Part shown: in pieces, positions 37,001-46,913 of the stretch | How positions within the stretch are numbered: the first letter of the stretch is position 1 | How the letters are laid out: every line of letters begins with the position of its first letter | Source of the DNA: Fragilariopsis cylindrus CCMP1102 | Taxonomy: Eukaryota; Bacillariophyta; Bacillariophyceae; Bacillariales; Bacillariaceae | DNA: 64,000 nucleotides | Direction: 5' to 3' | Assembly: GCA_900095095.1 (NCBI GenBank) | Contig: FMBT01000301.1 | Coordinates: forward strand, 372,001-436,000 | Position numbers and translations under genes: made by a program | Notes under the pieces: model-generated | Seen by the model: the letters and a program-made list of their open reading frames with translations, nothing else | Told to the model about the DNA's origin: nothing | Database searches by the model: none

Positions 37001-37519
37001 CATACGACTTTAGTGTATGACGAATCTCAAGAGACTGCGACAGTCGCCAACGGTGCAATGGCTGGTATGAAAATTTTAAACGGAGCAAGAAGTCAGAACG
37101 CACAAGTTAGCTTCACCCTTTTAGTTGATATCAATTCTGTCATCGATCAAAGAATAAAAACATTCAAGGACGAACTTTTTAAGTATGTTAAGTCAAAACC
37201 TCGACAGTGGTTGAAACCTGTTGCATTCCGAATGAATACACACGAAGCAGATGGCTCTGGTTGTTTAGAGTATGAATTTACATTACAGCATCGGGAATCA
37301 TGGCAACAGATAGGCGCAATCAAAGATTCAAAATCAGATATTCGAAAATTTTGTTTCGATTTAAAGCAATCATTAGGTATGAATGGATCTATTGAAATTC
37401 CTTCCAGTCCTGCTGATAATGGTAGTGATGACGACGGAAGCTGTGATGATGATAACAATGAATACGGTAAGAACGAAGCAAACCCTCTCCTTCTCCTTGT
37501 CGAATCCACATTATTATAG
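33972..37519 (+). CDS. MscS-family mechanosensitive channel with EF-hand region, 4 exons
   Basis: Exons 33972-34920, 35076-35350, 35482-36848 and 36997-37519 give 1037 residues. Residues 1 to about 290 are acidic and disordered after a lysine-rich start. TM segments are visible at the exon 1 end (CYLIIPGFILAIYLYYG) and in exon 3 (LAAGLQFLLIAYY, GMALTLIFWGILDLILLYG). An EF-hand-like region at about 695-755 (MNKAGKLDEQEL, FRPNRDGTISMIDF) precedes two helices (CIFYAIMVLSGLFLVF, ILAIFVALFTVAIPFAFCFG). The MscS signature follows at about 815-845 (GIKFILVQRPYDIGDRI), and the beta domain continues across intron 3. This order resembles the EF-hand channels Msy1/Msy2 of fission yeast and plant MSL proteins, which release ions under membrane tension. 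A GT/AG pair at 37467/37519 could make a 53-bp intron and a different last 12 residues, but it seems too short. Confidence 0.88.
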
Positions 37520-37675
37520 GTACGAAGAAGAAGAAAATAATGCAGCAATAACTCTTAAACAAATTCTTAAAATCTTTTTCTGATACAACTACTGTATTTT
37601 AGTCCCAATGAAATTTAGGGAATTGTATTCATATTCATATTCATATTTTCGTGACGGGCTGCTGTAGATTTGGAC

Positions 37676-37708
<33 letters not shown>

Positions 37709-38375
37709 TGTCCAACATCGAAATGTTATGTTGAAAGTAGGAGGAAATACCAGAATCTTAAAAATTGCGTACTATGTCACAAACGAAAGACACGAAGCCA
37801 AGTAGTACTATTGTTCGTTTAGAACGTATGATTTTTGTTCGCTGTAAATGGAATATAATCAAGGGGTAGGAAGAAAGGAGGCGGGGATTGAATGTTCACC
37901 CCTAAATATTTGATACCGTGTTCAATTAAAATGTGTCTACAGTTAGTACGTTTATTCTCTACTGTACTTCGAAAAAGTAAAACTCAATTATTCTCCGAAA
38001 AACATTACAGTATCTCTAGCCAGAAGCGCTTTAAAATCCGAGTTCCTCCGTTGAGCTTTCAGCAGTGTTGTACTGTACGTATCATATTATTATCAATGAA
38101 GCCAAACATTATTTAAACAACAACAACCAAAAGAAAATTCTTTTGGCGTGCCATTGTGGCGTGCCATTGTCAAAAAATGTCAAGGAATGAAGTTTACATA
38201 GCTGCACTACAAGAACAAAATAATATTTAACGCATTTACATCTTCTCTCTCTCTCTCTCTCTCTAGCTCTAGCTACAGCTAGTGCCAGCTTATGCGGTAG
38301 AGATTCAAGAGAAGAAGCGGAAAACAAGTATGTGTTTGTGCTTTTTCTTCCGCTACGCTGCGGCTTACCGTGTGT
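37520..38375. other. Spacer between the MscS and SLATT-like genes
   Basis: It contains an ATT tract at 37677-37706, a duplicated GGCGTGCCATTGT near 38138/38150, a (CT)n tract near 38245-38264, and CTAGCTCTAGCTACAGCTAG just after it. No gene is seen. Confidence 0.6.
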
Positions 38376-38553
38376 ACCAAATAAAATAGCAATACAGAGC
38401 ACGAAATAATCAAAAAATAATTTCTTTCTGTTCTACTACGCCATTTTGCAATTATTTGTACCTTTCCTCACTTCATCACTTGACTTGTAACGGTAGAAGC
38501 GAGATGACGAAGATGGATAAGGATAAGAAGAAAATGAAAGTCGATGGCGATGG
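38376..38553 (+). repeat. Duplicated promoter and start block, copy 2
   Basis: Nearly identical to 33925-34032 from ATTTGTACC to GGCGATGG, including the start codon at 38504 and the codons for MTKMDKDKKK. It is fused to an unrelated downstream reading frame. The upstream part (AAATAAAATAGCAATACAG, CGAAATAATCAAAAA) also has counterparts in copy 1. Confidence 0.9.
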
Positions 38554-39433
38554 TTTATTGATAGAAAATGGTACCGACTCGCCACGCTTCCATGGCTCTG
38601 CCGAGCATCGTCATGAAACAAAAGCTGACTGGAAGTCATCCGTTTCGCTACAATGTGTATGTAAACATACTCAATGTATGCATAAATTAACAGCTGCTTA
38701 TTTAGAGGCACGACAATTTTGGTTCTTTGCTATTCCTCAAGTATTATTATCAATGCATGGTGCTATATTAGCATTTTTAACAGCATCAGATTTGTTTAAC
38801 GATGTAACGAATAAGTTCATGGCAGTAATTACTGGGTCGATTGTACTTGGATCGGTTTTTATACAAACCGTAGACGGTTCATGTAAATATGGTACCCGAG
38901 CATCGATGCATCGTGGTACAGCAACTGATTTACGAGATCTTTCTTCTGATTTAAAATTGAAAGCTGTCGGTGAAATAGATATTGCTAATAGAAAGAACGA
39001 TAATAAGAATAAGAATAAGAATATTAGTAATAACAGCCCTAGTATTATTGAAGATACGGAAGTAAATCAGGGTGATAAAACGAATAAAGCCAATATATCC
39101 GAAAGTATTGGATTGCTAGCGCGATATCGACAAAGTTCTCAAGGATGTAAGTCATTTGTGGAGTTATCGATCAGTGAAGCATTTGAATTATTAGATACAG
39201 AATTAATGCTTACATTAAATAAAAATTCAATGCGGCATTTTGAAGATGTAGGAGGTAGTGATTGGTTTTCGAATATGTATCTAGGTGCATGTGATCGATT
39301 ATGTGCAGAAATAACATCATATAGATGGTGGCCACTGTTTGCTCCCAATTCCAATCGAGTGGTATCAAACACAATGAAAAAAATTAAACGTGATTGGCAG
39401 GAAGGAGAAGAGTTATGGTTGAAAGAAATCTAA
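38504..39433 (+). CDS. SLATT-like two-transmembrane protein with a borrowed N-terminus
   Basis: Single exon, 309 residues from the ATG at 38504; the frame further upstream has only a TTG. The first 16 or so residues (MTKMDKDKKKMKVDGDG) come from a near-identical copy of the neighbouring MscS gene start. A Cys-rich CVCKHTQCMHK patch and then AYLEARQFWFFAIPQVLLSM follow, with two hydrophobic helices (IPQVLLSMHGAILAFLTA and FMAVITGSIVLGSVFIQTV). Next is KYGTRASMHRGTATDLRDLS. Helix pair plus the trailing RxxxHxxxAxxxxxL helix is the layout of SLATT domains, membrane effectors that in bacteria accompany nucleotide-second-messenger immunity genes. Related proteins occur in algae with unknown role. 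The C-terminal half (about 170-309) is helical and unassigned. Confidence 0.65.
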   Translation: MTKMDKDKKKMKVDGDGLLIENGTDSPRFHGSAEHRHETKADWKSSVSLQCVCKHTQCMHKLTAAYLEARQFWFFAIPQVLLSMHGAILAFLTASDLFNDVTNKFMAVITGSIVLGSVFIQTVDGSCKYGTRASMHRGTATDLRDLSSDLKLKAVGEIDIANRKNDNKNKNKNISNNSPSIIEDTEVNQGDKTNKANISESIGLLARYRQSSQGCKSFVELSISEAFELLDTELMLTLNKNSMRHFEDVGGSDWFSNMYLGACDRLCAEITSYRWWPLFAPNSNRVVSNTMKKIKRDWQEGEELWLKEI

Positions 39434-39678
39434 TATATGGAATGATTACCATGTATTGTATAAAAGGAAAGATTATACGACCTGTGATCAGATGATTAGG
39501 CATAGGACCTAGTTTAAACAGTATGTACTATTATTAGCATACGATGCCATCAATACAATACACGTAAAAGCAGCATCGGATCTGAAAAAAAACACTTCGT
39601 TTTACCGGGGAGACTACTGTATCACACACTATAGAAGTAAGATACTTTACAAGTAAGCTACAAGTAAGGGAGAACACT

Positions 39679-39710
<32 letters not shown>

Positions 39711-39984
39711 ATAGAATAGGATATCTAGTGTTAGAATTTTATTATTCGTGTAATTTATCTTCTTAATAGTACGCACTGTCTATCTTTGCAGTGCAATATT
39801 TATTGTAGCATTCATGCCCAATACACATTGTACGTAATGTATACTACTAGACTAGACTCTAGTCCTAGACTAGACTTTAGACTAGACTTTAGACTAGACT
39901 CTAGACTAGACTCTAGACTAGACTCTAGACTAGACTCTAGACTAGACTCTAGACTCTAGACTTCATCATCAAATTCATTTATTT
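39434..39984. repeat. Spacer with AC tract and CTAGACTAGACT minisatellite
   Basis: No gene. It has a (CA)n tract at about 39674-39705 and a 12-bp minisatellite at about 39846-39962, with units CTAGACTAGACT and a T/C variant at one position. The minisatellite lies between the 3' ends of convergent genes. Confidence 0.85.
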
Positions 39985-41130
39985 TCATCCTTCATCCCCC
40001 CATTTTCCAAATAAACGTTCCGCTGTACCACCCATAATAGATGTTTTTACTGTTTCTGGATAATCTTGTAACCAGACATTCGAAATTAAATCAATTGTTC
40101 CACTGTACGATTCTTGTTGTTCTAATACAAATGGAAAATCACTACCAAACATTAATCGATCTGAACCAAAAACTTCTAATAATGGTTCAAATCGTTCTTT
40201 TTGTAGACGTGTATATGGATATCCATCACGATCACCTAAACGAAATAATGCGGATATTTTAATAATCAATTGATCCGGATAATCTTTCCCTAATTGTAAT
40301 AGTTGTTGAAATACTTTATCATTATTATCATCGTTATCACTACTACTACCATCATCATTACTAGTACTACTAAGTGATGTAAAACTAAAATGATCTAGTA
40401 TCATCATAGTTTTAGAGGATGATTCTAGTAAAGATCTAATATCGTCAATATGTAAATCAAGTCCCTTAAAACACATAATACCAACCGGCATATTTAATTC
40501 ACCACAACGTTTATATACAGCTACACCAGATCCATTGGGTGTAGACATTAACATATTCTTTTTTGAACTTGTTGTGCCTGCTTTATTATTTTCTTCTTCA
40601 ACGAGTGGCCATAAATATGGATTATATCGTACACCCACAAAACCTTGTAATGCTAATTCTTCTAATCGAATGATGGCATCATTAACTGGTAGTAATGGGT
40701 CATGTAATAACATACCCTTGAATATAGTTGGATATTTTTTCATGGCTTCTTCTAATACATAGGAATGATCATACTTATGATTGATAGGTTGTACAATTAA
40801 TGCACCATCCACATTCGATTCTTTCATTTTTGTAAGTAGTGATAATACATTGGCATTATTTTTCAATGATTCTGGTGGTGTTTGTCCATCCTCATATTTA
40901 TACTGTTTCGATTCAATTTCGTTTGCCCAAACATGTAAATGGGAATCAATTATTTTAAATGTTGACGATCCAGCTGATCGTTGCGACGGTGATGAGGGTG
41001 TCGCTTTTGTACTCATACCTCTGACGACGACGTTAACGGAGTGGTTGGCGTAAACCGTCAAATATGTTGCAGCAGTATAAAATGCAAAGCTATTACTAGT
41101 ACGTGTAGTTTTTTTCGAGAAAATATTCAT
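39985..41130 (-). CDS. Amidohydrolase-2 family metal-dependent hydrolase
   Basis: Single exon, 381 residues. Residues 1-57 are Ser/Thr/Arg-rich with few acidic residues and look like a mitochondrial or similar presequence (second Met at 39, MSTKATPSS). The TIM-barrel starts at FKIIDSHLHVW, with His64 and His66 as the first metal ligands. Middle blocks include GALIVQPINHKYDHSY and GFVGVRYNPYLWP. The C-terminal catalytic Asp lies in LMFGSDFPF at about 326-334, followed by GGTAERLFG. This matches the amidohydro_2 family (pyrone-dicarboxylate lactonase-like hydrolases and decarboxylases). The substrate cannot be told. A Ser/Asp/Asn insertion lies near residue 260. Confidence 0.85.
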   Translation of the reverse strand: MNIFSKKTTRTSNSFAFYTAATYLTVYANHSVNVVVRGMSTKATPSSPSQRSAGSSTFKIIDSHLHVWANEIESKQYKYEDGQTPPESLKNNANVLSLLTKMKESNVDGALIVQPINHKYDHSYVLEEAMKKYPTIFKGMLLHDPLLPVNDAIIRLEELALQGFVGVRYNPYLWPLVEEENNKAGTTSSKKNMLMSTPNGSGVAVYKRCGELNMPVGIMCFKGLDLHIDDIRSLLESSSKTMMILDHFSFTSLSSTSNDDGSSSDNDDNNDKVFQQLLQLGKDYPDQLIIKISALFRLGDRDGYPYTRLQKERFEPLLEVFGSDRLMFGSDFPFVLEQQESYSGTIDLISNVWLQDYPETVKTSIMGGTAERLFGKWGDEG

Positions 41131-41797
41131 TCAAATGAAATGAAATTAAATAAAATAAAATAAAATGAACAGCTTTTTTTTATCTATCGTTCGGACGGTG
41201 GAAACTACAATATATTGCTGTTGAGCGATCTTTGCGTTGTTTGTTCTAGTCTGGTCTGGTCTGTTGGCGTCGTTATGATGATTGCCGCTATGATGATGAT
41301 GATGATGATAATGCGGTTGCATGTGTTGTTTTGTTTTCAAAGATTTGTCGATGCTTCCATTCTTCACTATTTAATTAGTATCGGGGGCGGGATCCACCCC
41401 CTGTTTTCTCTAGGCAAATAAACTCAACCCCTTAGTCTTTCCTTCGCACATAAGATCCGGCCCAATAAGAAACTTATTTGAACAAAGCAAAGAAAATATG
41501 CTGAACAATTGTGAAACGAACGGCACATCATCCTCGTAACAGTCGAGCCCAACATACCGTGGTATCACATCATTCGATTGAAGAGAATTCGAAGGATGAG
41601 GCATACAGCAGCTATTATTCTTGTAGCAACTGATCAAACTGTAGATTCATACTGCTAGATTTTTGGAATCCATGCACTGTACTCCTCTACTGTCACCTAT
41701 CAAAACAGGACGTCAGTCATCCATCGTCGATTTATTCTACTAGAGTACAGTAGCTACAGTATCTACTCTGCTGCTGAGATATTAAAACAATAATAGG
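41131..41797. promoter_or_regulatory. Divergent intergenic region
   Basis: It separates the start codons of the amidohydrolase (minus) and the sulfotransferase-like gene (plus). It contains AAATAAAATAAAATAAAATG near 41148, an ATG triplet run near 41290, and CTACAGTATCTACTCTG close to the plus-strand start. No ORF of note. Confidence 0.45.
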
Positions 41798-43378
41798 ATG
41801 ACAATGGTAAAAATTAATAAGGATGAGAATAATAGGACGAATAATAGTAATAATAATGATGACGATGATAATGTTGCTGCCATTATTCGTCGTCGTCGTC
41901 CGCCGTATATAATTTCGTACAGTGTTTTGACTGTCCTATGTTTCTGTATCGGATCATTATTTTCATCCTATAACAGTACTACGAATATTAGTTATGCAAC
42001 GATAAAACTTTACTACCTCATTAATAGTAATTTTTACTATGACGTGAAGATTGAAAGTAGTAGTAGTAGTAACAGCATTATTAACACAACGACTGCAGCG
42101 ACAGCAACAACAGCGACAGCGACAGCGACAGCGACATCAACATTCAACCATACATTTTCGTCGGCGTCGGCGTCGCCGTCGTCACCAGAACATAATGATG
42201 GAGGCAGCAGCAATAATGAAGACATAACAAGTTCTTCGCAACTACCAGTAGCGACGAATGCATCGTTATTATCGTCGTCGTCGTTACAGTTGTTATTGTC
42301 GGTAGACTCAGACTCAGAAGAGGACTCAGAATTAGATTTAATTGAATATATATCACCTGATCCAAATGAAGATATTGATCCATTATCACTTTATGTTGAT
42401 TTAGATAAAGCATTACGTAATGAAGATGATCCTCGTAGATATGTACGTGTATTAAAAAAACCATTAGATCCTACATTCTCTTTATCAAACAAATTAACGA
42501 ATACACCAATTTTTGTAATGACATTACCAAAGGGTGGTACAACAACAATACATAATTATTTTCAATGTGGATATGGACTTCAAAATAATACATATAGTAT
42601 CCATCATCTATATCCAAGTATAAGAAATAATAAACGTATTGCAAATCGTATTGGTACAACAATGAAAAATAATTTAGATCAAAACAAACCAATATTATCA
42701 CCTATCATATATTCAAAGACTAGAAAGACCAACAATAATACAACCAACAGTGATGATAACGACTTAAGTCAATATTCTGTATTCTCAGATTTTGGATCAT
42801 TTGATTTTGTAAAAAAGAATAGGTTGAATAGTAATAATAAACGTAATAAAGAAAGTAGTCCTAGAACAACGTTACTACAAACAGACATATTAGACAATAT
42901 AATCAGATATTATCCAAATTCAACACTACTCTATATACGTCGTTCACCAGACGATTGGTATAATAGTGCAAAAAATTGGGATGGTGGTCAATTATTACAA
43001 AAATTACGTCTATTTAAATCATCCAAATTAACCAATAGTTTTTTCCCATCAAATATTGATCGATATAGTAAATTCAGTTCCAGTGTTAGCAGCGATGATG
43101 GTAATAATGGTCATTCAGATTCCTACCCCTATTACAATAATAATCCTGAACAAGATAAACATATATTTACAACATTTTATAAAAATTATGAATCGTATTT
43201 AAGAAAATTTGTTATCGATCATAATAATGATAATGCTCAAAATAATAATGCTCAAAATCTGACATATATTGAATTACCATTAAATAATGAAACTGGTATT
43301 GAAATGGAAAAATTAACTGGTATATCCTCCAAATTATGTTGGTCAAAATCGAATATTGGACATTACATAGCTACCTAG
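41798..43378 (+). CDS. Sulfotransferase-like type II membrane protein
   Basis: Single exon, 526 residues. A short Asn/Asp-rich cytosolic head and RRRRPP precede one TM anchor at about 37-57 (YIISYSVLTVLCFCIGSLF), the topology of Golgi transferases. A long Ser/Thr/Ala stem reaches about residue 190. The PAPS-binding 5' loop is FVMTLPKGGTTTIHNYF (PKGGTT at 244-249). The 3' phosphate motif is LLYIRRSPDDWYNSAKNW near 375-392. These support a family that moves sulfate from PAPS to sugars or protein tyrosine in the secretory pathway. The acceptor is unknown. The stop codon TAG lies inside a CTAGCTAGCTAGCTAA tract. Confidence 0.8.
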   Translation: MTMVKINKDENNRTNNSNNNDDDDNVAAIIRRRRPPYIISYSVLTVLCFCIGSLFSSYNSTTNISYATIKLYYLINSNFYYDVKIESSSSSNSIINTTTAATATTATATATATSTFNHTFSSASASPSSPEHNDGGSSNNEDITSSSQLPVATNASLLSSSSLQLLLSVDSDSEEDSELDLIEYISPDPNEDIDPLSLYVDLDKALRNEDDPRRYVRVLKKPLDPTFSLSNKLTNTPIFVMTLPKGGTTTIHNYFQCGYGLQNNTYSIHHLYPSIRNNKRIANRIGTTMKNNLDQNKPILSPIIYSKTRKTNNNTTNSDDNDLSQYSVFSDFGSFDFVKKNRLNSNNKRNKESSPRTTLLQTDILDNIIRYYPNSTLLYIRRSPDDWYNSAKNWDGGQLLQKLRLFKSSKLTNSFFPSNIDRYSKFSSSVSSDDGNNGHSDSYPYYNNNPEQDKHIFTTFYKNYESYLRKFVIDHNNDNAQNNNAQNLTYIELPLNNETGIEMEKLTGISSKLCWSKSNIGHYIAT

Positions 43379-43742
43379 CTAGCTAGCTAAATATACTGTA
43401 TCAATAACGATCACGTAACCACGTGCAAACTATACAATAGAGGGTTTACTGTGTCTTTTAGAAGGAAACGCCGGCAACAATATATCAACAACATTTAATA
43501 CTGTTAATCAAACTATTAATATTTGCACAATTACTACTACCTAGCTACTCTACTAGCTCGTACTGTGGTACAAAAAGAATTATGTGTTTGTTATATACAA
43601 TACCGAATCGTAACTGAACCTACCTGTAGCTACAGTACCTGCACCGAGTCATCGAAAAATCGTCTCATTTTGATCTTGATCTCACAAGCAACACATTCTA
43701 TACGAACCCAAGTAACATCGATAATTCTTATCAAAAATAAAT

Positions 43743-43826
43743 CTCGTCGTAGCTCAGTTGGTAGAGCGGTGGACTGTAGAAGGTATTGAAATCCATCGGT
43801 CACTGGTTCGATTCCGGTCGACGAGA
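43743..43826 (+). tRNA. tRNA-Tyr (anticodon GTA) with an 11-nt intron
   Basis: Full cloverleaf: acceptor CTCGTCG/CGACGAG (7 bp) with discriminator A73, D stem GCTC/GAGC with loop AGTTGGTA, anticodon stem GTGGA/TCCAT, loop CTGTAG+A, variable CGGTC, and T arm ACTGG-TTCGATT-CCGGT. The anticodon GTA is at 43776-43778. The intron AAGGTATTGAA at 43780-43790 lies after position 37, the usual eukaryotic site; tRNA-Tyr is commonly intron-containing in eukaryotes. C1-G72 fits the eukaryotic tyrosine identity pair. Without the intron the tRNA is 73 nt. A TTTT at 43830 is the likely pol III stop. Confidence 0.96.
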
Positions 43827-44452
43827 TCGTTTTGTCTCTATTTTAATACTTGCGCCCATGAAATGCGTTTGCTTACTGTACACTGTGGCTTTGGGGTGAC
43901 CGTACGGGCCTGCCTAATGACATACACACATTGTCTATTTTGCATCCAGGATAATAAAATAAGTCTGCATGCCTCTCTTATGCCAACCTCTACCCAGTGC
44001 TTTGCCATCTATCAGAGACAATCATCTTGGCACCCTTACTATCCGTTCAAACTTTTCTCATGATCCCTCTCTGTGTAACAATCTGTTTGGCCTATGATTT
44101 AATTTTCACAGCAACTGCCATGAAACAAGCCCATGCATTAATTCATTCTGTACCTTCTCAAGGCCATGCTCTCATAAAATACATTATGATTGAATCTTGA
44201 CATTCATTGATGCAAGTACATTTTATATTGCCATTGGTGGTACAAAAAGTCATTACTATATACAGTAGTAAATCAATAATACCAACACCTAGATCTGTTA
44301 TTCACCTCACTCACCAGTAGTTCAAGGAAAGAAGATTAACATGGATAAATTTTGCAGTTAATTCAACAAATAATGATGATGATGATGGTACGTACACACC
44401 ACAAAAAGGACAAAGGTATAATCTGCTAGAAGAAAGGGTGGTAATCCCTCAC

Positions 44453-44485
<33 letters not shown>

Positions 44486-46913
44486 TTACTACACACATTT
44501 GCACAGCACATGTAGCTAGCCCAATAGGAAGAAGAATTTTAACAGCAAATGATTTGTTTATATACAACATGTTGTTTGTTGTTGGTGGAGCAACTATTTT
44601 ATAGTATATTGTTAGTGTTTAGTAGCATTAGCAACCGGTGCAAGCATTGTGGTGTAGTACTGAAATATCTCTGCTACTGGTTTTAAATGAAGATTATTTA
44701 GTTAGTAGACTTTTATAGCAGTATTCCTTTTCTTCAACACAAACAACATGCAACAGATCCATCCATCCATCCATCCATCCATCCATTAGGAATGCAACAG
44801 ATATATCAAAACATGTTGTTGTTTTTGGTGGTTACATGCTTTCAGGCAGTCTCCGCTGAGCTTGTTGCTTGCTGCTTCACTTTAAAATCAGAGGAGTATT
44901 GTTGTTTTTATTGTTGTTGTAGTCCCTGCTTTCTATTAAGATCCAAATAAATAGTTGTTAGGTAGAGAAGAGTAGAATGTGATGAATAGTATGTGAATTG
45001 CAATGTAGAGGAGGAGGAACTATAGCAGAAGGGATAACACTCCATCCCTGCTACAGCATCCTCTCCTATGGATGCATACTGATTCTATTCTTGTCAATAA
45101 AATAGTAAAAAACAACAACAACTATAATCAACTTTGCTGTTGCATGAGGATTGGTTGTACAATTCCTGTGTAAACTCCAGCCCCCCCTCCCCCCCTTGTG
45201 TATGTAAGTGGAGTAATTGTGAGGTAAATCAGAAGAATATTTCTACCCCATCAATGTATCTAACAAACACATTATGCTTATAGGTGGAGAAACATTATGT
45301 TTGTGGTTGTAATGTCTGTATATATCATGGATGTAGCTTCAACCGATGATAGATGCTAATTAACTGTATCATCAAAACATCATTTGCCTACCTCTCCTAC
45401 TACTTAATTAGTACCACTCTACCAGTTTTACACGTCATCATAAACCATTCCTTTATTTTTCATATAGTAGTACTGCCCTATCTACCAGCACACACAGAAA
45501 TGTGTGGACTGATGATGCGTTTTGTTGCTGTGCATTCTTGATGATGTGTATATGGATGACAGATAAATTGGTGTGCACCAAAAAATACTAACAAGAAACT
45601 CATAATGCTTTATTACATAAACCTGGTTCAGCAATGGGTTCAGTTGTATCACACTAGCTACCTGCCACCACCACGTACCTACACAAAATACAAACATTAA
45701 CAGAAGCATGCATGCATTTTCTAGCCAAACATGGGATTCTGTAATTTTCTACCAGTCAGATGTAAAATTGTATGCAAATTAACTGCAAGAGGAGGAGGAA
45801 GGAATAAGATGATGGTGTACCAGATGTAAGAACACACCAAAACAAGATAATAAGTTATTTAGGATAATAGTAAGCCAACCAAAGACCTGTCTCAAGTTGC
45901 CTATAATGCCAGTGTAAGCAGCATGAGAGTGTTCCAGTCTTGCTACTGCTGCTAGCTCCCTTTTGCTGTGAACTCAGTCGGCAATTTTTGATGATAAAAT
46001 AAAATAAAGACAAAAAATAGTAATAAGATAATCACGAATGAGATCCTAACTTGTTACTCCTCCCTCGAATTGAAAATTCAATGTTGACACATGGAACCAT
46101 ACCTAGACGAGACACATGCATTTCAAAGAATTTGTGTTAGTGCGGCAGTACACGACTTTAATCCTTGTTAGTGAAGCAAGCGGATTTACTCCCACCACGC
46201 ACCAGCACCATAATTGACTGCCACCAAAGCAACGCAACGCAAACCCTCCTTCATTGATTCCATCACTTACGTCTTTTGGGAGACCATACCATCCCAGGAG
46301 TCAAAATTGAAGACAAAAGCCACAAAGATAGCCACTTTGTTGCCCTTCTAAATAGGAATTACACTAAGCCTTTGCTGTTCCGCTCCATATAATTTAGTTT
46401 AATAGAATATAGAAAGGTATTTGGATATTGAAAGTGTCTTTAATTTATCAAATCTCTTTCAGGAGTTGCAGCTAGCAGCAACAGCAAATTGCTGTTTACC
46501 ATCCATTGTAATCCCTGTACATTTTTTGATGAACTTATTGCTAAATATATCTTGTTCTATGTAGCTATGTTTTACATTCATTGTAACTCAATTCATTTTT
46601 AAATATAGTAGTTGTGAAATTAAGGTTTTGATAACCATTTTTGGCGAAACAAAAAATACAATCGTCATGTCTGTCATGCGTCAGTCGTTGGTTGTTATTC
46701 AGTGCTATGTCGTGCACGCTTTTCATACGTTATCGATTTGAAAAAATTTGAATACAGTAAACTAAAAAATCAAATGAATATTAAAAATGCGGAGAAACAA
46801 AATAAATAAAAGTAGAAGCAACTACCGTTACCGTAGAAGCAGACATCACATCGTCTACCTTCACAATACGATCATTGTTGTAGCTACGGCAGTCGTCTAT
46901 CCAAAACGTAAAT
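43827..46913. other. Gene-poor region
   Basis: No intact gene in about 3 kb. It holds an (AC)/(AT) tract at about 44451-44485, an (ATCC)n tract at 44759-44787, poly-C runs near 45182, and the partial CCDC25 copy at 46090-46300. Open frames are short and featureless. The last 150 bp are the AT-rich leader of the prolyl hydroxylase gene. Confidence 0.55.
46090..46300 (-). pseudogene. Partial CCDC25 copy spanning intron 1
   Basis: The reverse complement matches about 23011-23205: the end of exon 1 (TATGGTCTCCC.AAAGACGTAAGTG), all of intron 1 (GAAGGAGGGTTTGCGTTGC, CAATTATGGTGCT, GCCGCACTAACACAAATTCT) and the start of exon 2 (TAGGTATGGTTCCATGTG). There are substitutions and small indels, including a doubled GTTGC. 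Because the intron is present it is a DNA-level copy, not a retrocopy. Homology fades outside this stretch. Confidence 0.85.

Noticed and set aside
37467-37519. Possible fifth exon of the MscS gene
   Set aside because: The GTAAGA/ATTATAG pair would make a 53-bp intron, much shorter than all others here; reading through gives a normal end at 37519.
39846-39962. Minisatellite considered as a regulatory or recombination site
   Set aside because: A plain 12-bp tandem repeat between convergent 3' ends with no further signal.
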